From assembly GCF_019969725.1 (NCBI RefSeq), contig NZ_JAHXYW010000011.1:124001-188000 (forward strand): a DNA stretch of 64,000 nucleotides. The letters are read 5' to 3'. The translations under genes and the position numbers were made by a program. The notes under the pieces are model-generated. The model did no database searches and was not told the DNA's origin. It was given only the letters and a program-made list of their open reading frames with translations. Below, piece after piece: positions 1 to 7,706 of this stretch (positions within the stretch are counted from its first letter, which is position 1; the number at the start of each line of letters is the position of its first letter). The stretch is from Neobacillus bataviensis. GTDB lineage: Bacteria > Bacillota > Bacilli > Bacillales_B > DSM-18226.

Positions 1-12
1 TGCTGGTTCCAT
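1..12 (-). CDS. Start of a truncated gene, probably sugar ABC permease
   Basis: Only four codons (Met-Glu-Pro-Ala) lie inside the window. The ATG on the minus strand is preceded by a strong GGAGG at a good distance. It follows a sugar-binding lipoprotein gene in the same direction, so a transporter permease is the expected product, but this is inferred from position only. Confidence 0.45.
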
Positions 13-51
13 CTTTAAAACCTCCTCCTTAAGAGAACTTTTCCCCTTTAA

Positions 52-84
52 GAAAGGAAGCCCCATTTACAGGGGCTGCCTTTC
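52..84 (-). terminator. Intercistronic hairpin after binding-protein gene
   Basis: AGCCCC pairs with GGGGCT around a 7-base loop, and the flanking GAAAGG and CCTTTC extend the stem. It lies between the binding-protein gene and the next gene start. Such hairpins usually weaken read-through or protect the upstream message, so binding protein is made in excess over permease. Confidence 0.6.
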
Positions 85-94
85 AAAACAGATT

Positions 95-1378
95 TTATTT
101 GGAAAGCAATTGATTTACTTCCTTTTCCGCCTTGTCCATCACTTCGTCTACAGAAGCCTGACCGTTCATAACCAGATCAAAGTTTGCACGAAGAATGTCA
201 CCAATCGGGAACAGCTTGTCCGAATTAGGCATGAAATTTACATCATTAACAACTTCGACATAGTCATTACGGTACTTCTGTTCTGTAAATTCCTTTGACT
301 CGGTAACGGCAGGCTTACTTGGAACGTGACCGGCTTTTGCCCACATAGCACCATGGTCAGCCAGCCAGTTTGCAAATTTAACTGTAGCTTCTTGTTTTTT
401 CTTATCTACGTGTTTTTGGATTGGCAATACAAGTGTATGTGAGTCTCCCCATGTCGCCTTTTGCTCGAATAATTGCGGAAGTGTCATTACACCAAAATCA
501 AGGTCCTGGGACTTTTCAAATGACCCAGTCGACCACACGCCATTGAAGTTGACGGCAGCCTGGCCAGCTGAAAAGATTTCTCCGCCGTTTTTCACGTTTT
601 TCGGCCAGAACTTATACTTATAGACCATATCCGAAATAAACTGCAGCGCTTCCTTTCCTTCCTTATTGTTGAAGGCCGCTTTCTTACCGTCTTCACTTAG
701 AAGTTTGCCTTCCATCTGGCTGTATAAAGACCACCACATCCAGTAAGGAGCATTTCCATTAGAAGTTCCAACATATGGCATAACATTTTTAGGAGCTTTT
801 TCTTGAACCTGCTTTAGGAATTGGACAAATCCTGCTGCACCCGGGTCCATTTTCGGCTTGCCATTATCATCTAATAATCCGGCGTCGCCAAGAATTTTTT
901 TGTTATAAAACATAACCATCGCGTGTGTATCAAGCGGAATCGCCATATGTTTATCTTCGAAAATCGTCGCATTTAGAATGTTTTCGTTAAATGAATCCCA
1001 TTTAACCCCTGCTTTTTCCGCAATTGGATCAAGCTCTTGAATCATTCCTTCAGGAACAAGTTCTCCAAGCTTTGAGGTATGGGCCACAGCTACGTCTGGC
1101 GCTTGCTTGGAAGCAACCGCTGTACGGAGCTTCGTGTAATATTCTTCCCATTTAAGATTTAACATTTTAACTTGAATGTCAGGGTTGGCTTTATTGAATT
1201 CCTCTACCATTGCTTTCATGAAATCACCGTCACCGCCGCTGAATGGAACCCAGTAATTCAATTCTACCTTTTTGCTAGCGGTTTCATTTTTGCCGGCTGT
1301 TTTTTCTGAACTGCTGCAACCTGCTAAAGCCGAAACGACCAAAAGTAAAAGGACCACAAATATGTTTAGCTTTTTCAA
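95..1378 (-). CDS. Sugar ABC transporter substrate-binding lipoprotein
   Basis: This 427-residue protein is an extracellular solute-binding protein of the family-1 (MalE-like) group, which captures sugars or oligosaccharides outside the membrane for an ABC importer. It opens with a lipoprotein signal peptide with lipobox LAGC (Cys21). The body shows typical features such as the MVMFYNKK segment and the WMWWSLYS aromatic patch of the ligand cleft. The gene is followed by a hairpin and then the start of another gene at the window edge, as in binding-protein/permease operons. An ArsR-like regulator lies just upstream in the same direction. The ligand cannot be told from sequence. Confidence 0.9.
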   Translation of the reverse strand: MKKLNIFVVLLLLVVSALAGCSSSEKTAGKNETASKKVELNYWVPFSGGDGDFMKAMVEEFNKANPDIQVKMLNLKWEEYYTKLRTAVASKQAPDVAVAHTSKLGELVPEGMIQELDPIAEKAGVKWDSFNENILNATIFEDKHMAIPLDTHAMVMFYNKKILGDAGLLDDNGKPKMDPGAAGFVQFLKQVQEKAPKNVMPYVGTSNGNAPYWMWWSLYSQMEGKLLSEDGKKAAFNNKEGKEALQFISDMVYKYKFWPKNVKNGGEIFSAGQAAVNFNGVWSTGSFEKSQDLDFGVMTLPQLFEQKATWGDSHTLVLPIQKHVDKKKQEATVKFANWLADHGAMWAKAGHVPSKPAVTESKEFTEQKYRNDYVEVVNDVNFMPNSDKLFPIGDILRANFDLVMNGQASVDEVMDKAEKEVNQLLSK

Positions 1379-1440
1379 TTCATTTTCCCCCTTAATTATT
1401 TTATAATATTTCGAAAATTAATATAACATGTTTTATCATT

Positions 1441-1464
1441 TTATTACAATAAACATTGTAATAA
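1441..1464. promoter_or_regulatory. Perfect 10-bp inverted repeat, candidate operator
   Basis: TTATTACAAT and its exact reverse complement ATTGTAATAA are separated by AAAC. The site is between the ArsR-like gene and the binding-protein gene, in the expected promoter zone of the transporter. Long AT-rich palindromes of this kind are typical of ArsR-family binding sites. The assignment to the neighbouring regulator is an inference. Confidence 0.5.
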
Positions 1465-1470
1465 TAATTT

Positions 1471-1498
1471 AAAAAATAGGTCCTTAGGACCGTTTTTT
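1471..1498. terminator. Terminator after ArsR-like gene
   Basis: GGTCC-TTA-GGACC stem with an A-run on the left and a T-run on the right, so it can act in both directions. On the minus strand it closes the ArsR-like gene. Confidence 0.7.
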
Positions 1499-1507
1499 CT
1501 TTTTGTT

Positions 1508-2425
1508 CTAACTTTTATTAGAATAAAGTAACTTCATAATAATGCCTTGTTCATAATTCCCAAAACGATGTCCAAATAAATTCATCCCCCCGGCATTTAC
1601 TGCATCCTTTTTTACTCCAAACCGGACCGAAATAAATGGCTTTAACTGAAGGCCGAGTTCAGTAATGGTTACGTCGGATTGTTTAATCCCGTCAATAAAG
1701 GACCCCTCTTTATTTATGCTCCAATTTTTCAAAAGACCATATTGGGTATTTTCTGTATGCCACCACCCAGGTGTCAGGAAGCCTCTTTGTCCTCCAAAAT
1801 CCCCCGGGCTCGTCCAAGTTCCTACTTCAATATTATTTACCCATACCGTAATATCCGAGGGCCAATCGAGTTTGTGATAAGGGGCTTCTGAGCATATTTC
1901 AGCCACAATCTCCAAATTTTCTTCTTCAGCCCCATAAGGGATTCGATTTGGAAAACGATACTCCACAAATCCCCTTCGAAACCATAACAGCTCCGCGTTT
2001 TTTCTGTCAGGCTCATAAAAAGTTCTTGGTTCATCCTGCATGCCAATCAAGCCGGTTTCGCTGACCAGACCGCATGTTGATTCCACATCGCAATCTACGT
2101 ATTCCCCTATTGGCATATCGATTGTTATGATATTTTCATCCAATGGTTCTTCCTTCCGAAGATTGATGACAATCCGATCGTATTTTTTTGAACTTACCTT
2201 TTGCATCCCGCGGCCTGGAATTAATTCCGTTGAAATAAGACCTGCATCCTCCAGCTTTTTAATATTCACTGCGGCTGTAGAAAAGGGCAGGCTCATGATA
2301 TCGGAAATTTCATTTACATTCATCGGTCCCTGTGAAAGAATTTTAAGCATTTCCATCCGATGTTCGTTCGAAAGAGCCTTGCATATTTCAATCGCTTCCT
2401 CCAAAGTTAATTGCAGTGTCCTCAT
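1508..2425 (-). CDS. ArsR-family regulator with long C-terminal domain
   Basis: Residues 1-75 form an ArsR-type winged helix (KALSNEHRMEMLKIL, then a recognition helix in the MSLPFSTAAVNIKKLE segment). The remaining ~230 residues are far longer than a classical ArsR protein and contain a Trp/Gly-rich region, probably an effector-binding domain. There is no cysteine metal-binding pattern in the helix region, so metal sensing is unlikely. I chose the ATG at 2425 because it has a GAGGAG ribosome binding site; an upstream in-frame ATG at 2476 lacks one. Its place directly before a sugar-binding protein gene suggests that it controls that transporter. Confidence 0.8.
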   Translation of the reverse strand: MRTLQLTLEEAIEICKALSNEHRMEMLKILSQGPMNVNEISDIMSLPFSTAAVNIKKLEDAGLISTELIPGRGMQKVSSKKYDRIVINLRKEEPLDENIITIDMPIGEYVDCDVESTCGLVSETGLIGMQDEPRTFYEPDRKNAELLWFRRGFVEYRFPNRIPYGAEEENLEIVAEICSEAPYHKLDWPSDITVWVNNIEVGTWTSPGDFGGQRGFLTPGWWHTENTQYGLLKNWSINKEGSFIDGIKQSDVTITELGLQLKPFISVRFGVKKDAVNAGGMNLFGHRFGNYEQGIIMKLLYSNKS

Positions 2426-2623
2426 GTCGTGTACTCCTCTTCGAGTTAATGAAAATATATTACCATAAAACGTCAAAAGATACCTGTTCTCTGCCGGTTG
2501 TTACGGAACAGCAATTCAAGTAATGAAAAAAACTACGCCTACGGTGAAAAAGAGTTGTTCATACGACATTGATGAGGGAAATGGATGCCGACGATTTTCC
2601 ACAAAATACTCTTCTACCAAAAC

Positions 2624-2641
2624 TAATCAATCGTTTGATTA
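2624..2641. repeat. Solo copy of TAATCAATCGTTTGATTA palindrome
   Basis: This 18-mer is identical to the palindromes at 14806, 14875 and 15013 in the 69-bp array about 12 kb away. Here it is single. Confidence 0.8.
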
Positions 2642-2713
2642 AAATGCTTCAAATATTTGTAAGCTGAGTAAGTCTCAATAAAGGATTTCTAAACATTTTC
2701 CCCAAAAAACTGC

Positions 2714-2757
2714 AAAAGCAGTGCGATTTCATTGGGAATGAACTGCACTGCTTTTTT
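2714..2757 (+). terminator. Terminator-like hairpin without an obvious gene
   Basis: GCAGTGC pairs with GCACTGC across a 20-base loop, with A-run before and T-run after. No annotated plus-strand gene precedes it. Confidence 0.5.
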
Positions 2758-3022
2758 AGTTGTTTATATATGTTTTTTCCTATGGCAGACCTAAAAAGAG
2801 AACGGCTTAAACATATGTCATTTGGATTTTAATATATTCATAAAGAAGATAAGGTGAAACAATGCTATCATTCTGCCGATTGGGCTTGAGATGTCATCAC
2901 CCCTCATTTTAATTTTATTAAGGTAAAAACTACCTTGAAATTGTTAAATTGCTTAGTATATTTTTGGTTTAATCCTCCAACTGAGTTATAAACTAAAATT
3001 AGTTTTTTAATGTTCAAATAAG

Positions 3023-3055
3023 AAAAAAGGCGACCTTCATCTTGAAGAATCGCAC
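3023..3055 (-). terminator. Terminator downstream of two-component operon
   Basis: On the minus strand a GCGA..CTTCA / TGAAG..CGC stem is followed by a T-run. It is about 105 bases after the kinase stop codon. Confidence 0.55.
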
Positions 3056-3159
3056 CTGTTGGATTAAGTTCAATTTTTAACATATCATTATTAAACTAGA
3101 TTTTGTGGTTTGTTGGTTGTCTTTTCCACCAATGGACCATTTTTGGTGTTCTAAGTTTT

Positions 3160-4548
3160 TTATCTTTTTAGTCCATATGGAATCCTTACAATAAAGGTAC
3201 TTCCTTTTCCAATTTCACTGGATACTTTGATTGTTCCTTTATGTGTTTCGACAATCCACTTGGCGATGGAAAGCCCCAAGCCATGTCCGCCCGTTTGCCT
3301 GGTCCGTGATTTATCAGATCGAAAAAAACGTTCGAAAATTCGCTGGCAATCCTCCTTCTTGATGCCGATTCCGGTATCTTGAACAGCAATCCCGAGCTCG
3401 GTTTCATCTCCTGAAAGGAACAGCTTGACTTCCCCTCCATTTGGCGTGTATTTAATAGCATTGTCTAAGAAAATATATAAAAGCTGAGATAGACGCTGCG
3501 GGTCGCCAATTACCATACGTACAGGCGGGGCATTTAAGCTGAGCGAGATTTGTTTGGAAGCAGCCAGCGGACTAACGGACTTCAAGGCCTTTTCTGCATG
3601 CGGGCAAAAGTCAAATGTTTCTGTTCTAAGCTCGACTGCATTGGAATCGGATCTGGCCAATGTTAAGAGGTCACTGACAAGTTGAGTCATCCGCTTTACT
3701 TCCTGTCTCATATTCGAAAGCATTTTCCCAGAAAAGTCCTCTTTTTGCGGTTCAATCGTCATTTCCATCGCATCTACCGATGAAAGCAGAACACTTAAAG
3801 GTGTTCTCAGTTCATGGGAGGCATCTGCGACAAATTCCCTCTGCCTTGAAAAGGCTCCGCTAATTGGAACCATCGCCCTTTTCGACATGGACGTACTAAT
3901 AGCGATTGCAATTCCGAAAAAGATACCACCTAAAGCAACTAGAATAATGAGAATCCAGTGAAACAATTGATAGACAAATGATATGTCTTTTCCTGCATAA
4001 AGCTGACCAATGAATTGGCCGTTATAATAAATGGGCTTACTGGCAATGATCAATCGGATATCCTGATTCGTTTCAGAAGGATGGAATTCGCCTTTATTGC
4101 CCCTGCTCTCCATACGCAGAGTTTTTTTCTGTATTTCATTTTGATGACCTTCCTGCAAAATTCGGAGAATATCGGGACGGATGCGGCGATTAGCTTCTTG
4201 TCCCATTATCACTTCCCCATTAGTGCCTACTACATAATAGAAATATTGATTCACTCCAGCGAAGACAACCTCTTGATTTTGCATGTCATGCAAATCCGTT
4301 TGATTATTTTTCAATAAATATTCTTCAATGTAGGCGGCTTCCTGATTTACTAAAGTTTGAAGCTCCTTTTCCTGATTTTGCATGATTACAAAATGGAGCA
4401 CAAAATACACGATGACGATAAAAACGATGAGAAATAACACCAAAATTCCGCTATAAATCCGGGTAAGTTTACCTTGTGTGCTCTTAAAAACGTCCTTTTC
4501 CCTATGACTGGTAACTGAACGAATATATGATAATGGGTTAAGATTCAA
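3160..4548 (-). CDS. Two-component sensor histidine kinase
   Basis: The 462-residue protein is a membrane kinase that phosphorylates its partner regulator. Membrane segments are seen near residues 32-56 and 197-218, enclosing a ~140-residue extracellular sensor domain. The phospho-acceptor box is ADASHELRTP (His245). The ATPase part has the N-box DNAIKYTPNG, G1 DTGIGI, F-box FERFF and G2 GHGLGL. No clear HAMP domain separates the second membrane helix from the His box. It overlaps the upstream response regulator gene by 11 bases, so the two are translationally coupled. The stimulus is unknown. Confidence 0.92.
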   Translation of the reverse strand: MNLNPLSYIRSVTSHREKDVFKSTQGKLTRIYSGILVLFLIVFIVIVYFVLHFVIMQNQEKELQTLVNQEAAYIEEYLLKNNQTDLHDMQNQEVVFAGVNQYFYYVVGTNGEVIMGQEANRRIRPDILRILQEGHQNEIQKKTLRMESRGNKGEFHPSETNQDIRLIIASKPIYYNGQFIGQLYAGKDISFVYQLFHWILIILVALGGIFFGIAIAISTSMSKRAMVPISGAFSRQREFVADASHELRTPLSVLLSSVDAMEMTIEPQKEDFSGKMLSNMRQEVKRMTQLVSDLLTLARSDSNAVELRTETFDFCPHAEKALKSVSPLAASKQISLSLNAPPVRMVIGDPQRLSQLLYIFLDNAIKYTPNGGEVKLFLSGDETELGIAVQDTGIGIKKEDCQRIFERFFRSDKSRTRQTGGHGLGLSIAKWIVETHKGTIKVSSEIGKGSTFIVRIPYGLKR

Positions 4549-5212
4549 ATTTATACCCTACCCCTCTAATGCTTTGCAGCTGTTCTTGTTTTCCAAGTGG
4601 AACCAGCTTTTTGCGGATCAATTTGACGGTCGCATCAATCGTTTTCATGGCCACATCCGCATCAAAGCCCCAAATCCGTTCAAGTATGACCTCGCGCGGC
4701 AGGACTTGTCCTTTATTTTGCACCAATAAATCCAAAAGCTGAAATTCACGGGGACTTAATAGAATCTCCTTTCCGCTTGAACGTACGACGTGACTCATCC
4801 GATTCAGAATCAAATCTTCCATTTCGATTTCCTCTTCTAAAATAGGCGCATAGTTGCGGCGGGAAAGTGCCCGTAAGCGGGCTAGCAGCTCGTCAATTTC
4901 AAAAGGTTTGACGAGATAATCATCAGCGCCGGAATCCAGACCTTCGATACGGTCCTGAACCGTATCCTTTGCGGTTAACATGAGGAGCGCACCGGAATAA
5001 CCATTTTTTCTTAGGCGTCTGCAGATTTCTACTCCGCTCCCGTTTGGCATCATCCAGTCCATAATTATGACATCATAAGGTAAGGAAGTGGCATAATAGT
5101 ACGCATCGTCCCCTTCTTGAACCCACTCAACCTTGTATCCGGCTTTCTTCTTTAACATATATACGATTAATTCGCCTAGGCGTGAATCATCCTCTGCTAA
5201 TAAAATATTCAT
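4538..5212 (-). CDS. OmpR-family response regulator
   Basis: This 224-residue regulator has a receiver domain with the acidic pair EDD at residues 7-9, phospho-acceptor Asp52 in IIMDWMMP and the conserved Lys in DYLVKPFE. A winged-helix OmpR/PhoB DNA-binding domain follows (LLSPREFQLLDLLVQ, then IRGVGYKFE at the C-terminus). It is co-transcribed with the kinase gene that overlaps its end. Neither this pair nor the PspA-type genes upstream carry a marker that names the signal. Confidence 0.93.
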   Translation of the reverse strand: MNILLAEDDSRLGELIVYMLKKKAGYKVEWVQEGDDAYYYATSLPYDVIIMDWMMPNGSGVEICRRLRKNGYSGALLMLTAKDTVQDRIEGLDSGADDYLVKPFEIDELLARLRALSRRNYAPILEEEIEMEDLILNRMSHVVRSSGKEILLSPREFQLLDLLVQNKGQVLPREVILERIWGFDADVAMKTIDATVKLIRKKLVPLGKQEQLQSIRGVGYKFES

Positions 5213-5280
5213 TGCTAAGACTCCTTATAGAGTTTTTTCTTTACCAATAAAGCCTAACTTAGCAAGCTTAAAATTCACTT

Positions 5281-5311
5281 AAAAAGAGCACCTCATATTC
5301 AGGTGCTCTTT
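5281..5311. terminator. Terminator after pspA-like gene
   Basis: AAAGAGCACCT pairs perfectly with AGGTGCTCTTT around a 7-base loop, with a T-run on the minus strand. It separates the PspA-type operon from the two-component operon. Confidence 0.8.
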
Positions 5312-5317
5312 GGTCTA

Positions 5318-5986
5318 CTAAATTGTTACCTTTTCATTTTTTAATTTTTCAATTTCGTTATTTAGTTCCTCATCGTTAATGAAATTATCATAGGCTGTAT
5401 CAAATTGTGCTAAAGGGGCGGCGAATTGGCTGCCTGCTTGTACTTCTGCTTCCATTAACAAAATCCTCTCTTCGGCACGGGCTACCCCTCTTGCAATCGT
5501 GTCAGTCTGGAAGGAAACAGTTGCTTTCTGAATTTGTTTCATAGATTGTGCCACATTAGCACGAGAGGCTAATAAGATTTTCTTTTGCTGCATTTGGTTG
5601 TATGTTTCTTTCAACTGGTCTAATTTTTCAACTAAGATTTTCGTCTGAGTTTTTACTGCCTCATATTGTTCCTGATAGAGAGCGGCCTGCTTTTCTAGGG
5701 TGAGCTTTTCCTGCACGGCCAGTTTTGCCATTCCCTCTTCGCCTTTTTCTATGGCCAGCTTCGCCTGGCGGGTACGCTTGTCCTCTAACGCCTGTGTTTC
5801 AGATATGAGAGCCGCCTGTTTATTTTCTACAAAAATTTGTCGTGCTAGCGCTTTTTGACCTTTTGCAATTTCTTGCTCCATTTCTCTGGAATATTCATTT
5901 AACATCGCGATCGGATCCTCGATCCCGTCCAATAGTCCGTTAACCTCTGCCATGGCAATTGTTTTTACTCTTCTAAAAATACCCAT
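5318..5986 (-). CDS. pspA: PspA/IM30-family membrane-stress protein
   Basis: The 222-residue protein starts with the amphipathic MGIFRRVKTIAMAEVNGLLD helix typical of PspA/Vipp1/LiaH and is otherwise almost all coiled coil (about residues 25-200), rich in Gln, Glu, Lys and Ala. Members of this ESCRT-III-related family form rods or rings on the inner face of the membrane and protect it under envelope stress. The gene lies one base after the stop of a small His/Gly-rich membrane protein, so both are in one operon. A terminator follows. Which Bacillus paralogue (PspA or LiaH) it matches best cannot be decided by eye. Confidence 0.88.
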   Translation of the reverse strand: MGIFRRVKTIAMAEVNGLLDGIEDPIAMLNEYSREMEQEIAKGQKALARQIFVENKQAALISETQALEDKRTRQAKLAIEKGEEGMAKLAVQEKLTLEKQAALYQEQYEAVKTQTKILVEKLDQLKETYNQMQQKKILLASRANVAQSMKQIQKATVSFQTDTIARGVARAEERILLMEAEVQAGSQFAAPLAQFDTAYDNFINDEELNNEIEKLKNEKVTI

Positions 5987-5987
5987 T

Positions 5988-6386
5988 TTATTCAGTCTCC
6001 TTTTTAGTAATAATATTTTTTTCCCATTGGTCTAAAATCGCTGCATTTTGATTCATGACCGGTGTATGTGAACCCACAATAGATGTGTCAATAAACTGCT
6101 TCATGGAAGAAGTCTTTGCTTTTTTTCTAAGCCATCTTACTAGTAGAACGAGGACAGCTAGTCCAATAATAAGGGCGAGCCATGGGAATCCGCCTTCATG
6201 ATGCGGACCGTTCATGAACTGGTTATGACCGAAGCCTCCACCTCGTGTTCCCATTCCTCCATGGCCTTGTCCATGTGGACCTCTGGCAAAAGCGCTATGC
6301 CCTCCTAAAAGAAAGTGGAGTACATTGATCACCAAAACTGAAGCGGCAATGATAATACCCCAGAAAACAACTTTGTTCTTTTTCAT
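5988..6386 (-). CDS. Small membrane protein with His/Gly-rich loop
   Basis: I do not recognise a named family. The 132-residue product has two membrane segments (about residues 7-28 and 69-86). Between them lies a loop very rich in Gly and His with Met and Arg (GPHGQGHGGMG and similar), a composition that could bind metal or simply be flexible. A charged cytoplasmic tail follows. I chose the ATG at 6386 because GGAGG stands 8 bases upstream; longer in-frame starts have no such site. It is directly upstream of the PspA gene, so it may recruit or sense for PspA. Confidence 0.75.
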   Translation of the reverse strand: MKKNKVVFWGIIIAASVLVINVLHFLLGGHSAFARGPHGQGHGGMGTRGGGFGHNQFMNGPHHEGGFPWLALIIGLAVLVLLVRWLRKKAKTSSMKQFIDTSIVGSHTPVMNQNAAILDQWEKNIITKKETE

Positions 6387-6531
6387 ATATATTTCCTCCT
6401 TTCGTTCCTTGATGATATGAATTCTAATAGAGAATGGTGAAAACTTGGTGAAAGAAAAGCTAGTTATGAAATTCTTTTTGTAAAAAAAATATATAGTAGG
6501 TTTCAACTAAATTGTGGAGGGAGTGGAGGGA

Positions 6532-6606
6532 TTCTACAATTTTTAGGGTACTTCCTACAAATCTGAGCGGGGATTCAACAAATTTCCAATCCACTTCTAC
6601 AAATAA
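6532..6606. repeat. 21-bp phased repeat, four copies of TTCTACAAAT type
   Basis: The core C(T/A)ACAA starts at 6534, 6555, 6576 and 6597, exactly 21 bases apart. The sequence between cores is not conserved. It lies in the gap between the aldolase terminator and the small membrane-protein gene. Confidence 0.75.
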
Positions 6607-6638
6607 AAAGGACCTTCCCGATTTACAGGAAAGTCCTT
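6603..6638 (-). terminator. Terminator of aldolase operon
   Basis: AAGGAC pairs with GTCCTT and an inner TCC/GGA extends it. A T-run follows on the minus strand. Confidence 0.7.
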
Positions 6639-6642
6639 GATT

Positions 6643-6655
6643 GGTGCCTGGCACC
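6643..6655. repeat. GGTGCCTGGCACC element (half copy)
   Basis: A 13-base palindromic core, one mismatch from the dispersed GGTGTCAGGCACC family. It abuts the aldolase stop codon. Confidence 0.65.
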
Positions 6656-6656
6656 G

Positions 6657-7685
6657 TTATCGTACTGTTTCTACACTCTTAGCTTTGGCAATTTCTGCGG
6701 CCACATCTACGATCATGTCCTCTTGTCCGCCGACAACTTTGCGTTTACCCAACTCTATTAAAATATCGCGTGAATCGATGCCGAACTTGGACGCCGCCCG
6801 TTTCGCATGAAGTGCAAAGCTTGAATAAACCCCGGCATAACCAAGCACAAGACTGTCTCTTGTAATCTCTTGTGGAGTTTGTAAAATGGGTGCGACAATC
6901 TCTTCAGCCAAATCCATCATTTTATAAACATCTACGCCTGTTTTGATGCCCATCCGGTCAAGCACGGCAACAAGTACTTCCGTTTGCGTGTTACCTGCTC
7001 CGGCACCTAAACAGCGGACACTTCCATCAATTCTAGTAGCGCCTTCTTCGATTGCCACCAAAGTGTTGGCCATAGCAAGGGAAAGGTTGTTATGACCATG
7101 GAAACCAATGTTTACACCTACATGCTGTTTCAAGGCACGGATGCGCTCTCGAACCCCATCAGGAAGCAAGGCGCCCGCAGAATCGACTACATAAATCGAG
7201 TCTGCTCCATAGCTTTCCATTAACTTTGCTTGCTCTACTAATTTATCAACCGGCGCCATGTGTGACATCATCAAAAATCCGACGGTTTCCATCCCTAGTT
7301 CCTTCGCGGCATGAATATGCTGCAGGGAAACGTCTGCTTCCGTTACATGGGTGGCTATACGCGCCATCTTTGCCCCTAATTTCGCTGCTTCCTTTAGGTC
7401 TTTAACCGTCCCAATTCCTGGCAGGAGAAGGACCGCAATTTTAGCCTTGTCTGCAACCGAAACAGCCGCCTCAATTAATTCCAGTTCATTTGTTCGGGAC
7501 AGGCCATACTGTAAGGATGAACCTGCTAAACCGTCACCATGGGATACTTCAATATAAGGAACGCCTGCATCGTTTAATGCTTTTGCTACCTTTAAAACCT
7601 GTTCAACTGTAAATTGGTGGGCAATGGCATGGCTGCCATCCCTTAATGCTACCTCTGTGATAAAAATATCTCGGGCATTTGTCAT
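6657..7685 (-). CDS. dmpG: 4-hydroxy-2-oxovalerate aldolase
   Basis: This 342-residue enzyme splits 4-hydroxy-2-oxovalerate into pyruvate and acetaldehyde, the last carbon-carbon cleavage of meta-cleavage pathways. It has the HMGL-like TIM barrel start with catalytic Arg15-Asp16 in ALRDGSHAIAHQF, the metal-binding GFHGHNNLS motif near residue 200 and the C-terminal communication domain with QEDMIVDVA. It has the usual length of DmpG/BphI/MhpE. The acetaldehyde dehydrogenase gene is 21 bases upstream, as expected for a complex that channels acetaldehyde. The start at 7685 has GGGGAG nearby. The hydratase and ring-cleavage genes are not in the window. Confidence 0.93.
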   Translation of the reverse strand: MTNARDIFITEVALRDGSHAIAHQFTVEQVLKVAKALNDAGVPYIEVSHGDGLAGSSLQYGLSRTNELELIEAAVSVADKAKIAVLLLPGIGTVKDLKEAAKLGAKMARIATHVTEADVSLQHIHAAKELGMETVGFLMMSHMAPVDKLVEQAKLMESYGADSIYVVDSAGALLPDGVRERIRALKQHVGVNIGFHGHNNLSLAMANTLVAIEEGATRIDGSVRCLGAGAGNTQTEVLVAVLDRMGIKTGVDVYKMMDLAEEIVAPILQTPQEITRDSLVLGYAGVYSSFALHAKRAASKFGIDSRDILIELGKRKVVGGQEDMIVDVAAEIAKAKSVETVR

Positions 7686-7706
7686 TGTGTTGTTCTCCCC
7701 TTTCTA

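Larger units (their letters stand above)
2426..3159. other. Long intergenic region with scattered signals
   Basis: I see no convincing gene. It holds a 28-codon open frame (2581-2667), one copy of the 18-bp palindrome that forms the array before tcyP (2624-2641), a terminator-like hairpin on the plus strand (2714-2757) and one on the minus strand (3023-3055). The plus-strand hairpin without an upstream gene leaves room for an unannotated small RNA or a decayed gene. Confidence 0.5.

Noticed and set aside
2581..2667. 28-codon open frame with a nearby GAGGGAA
   Set aside because: Too short, SD almost touching the ATG, and part of it is the palindromic repeat. No support as a gene.
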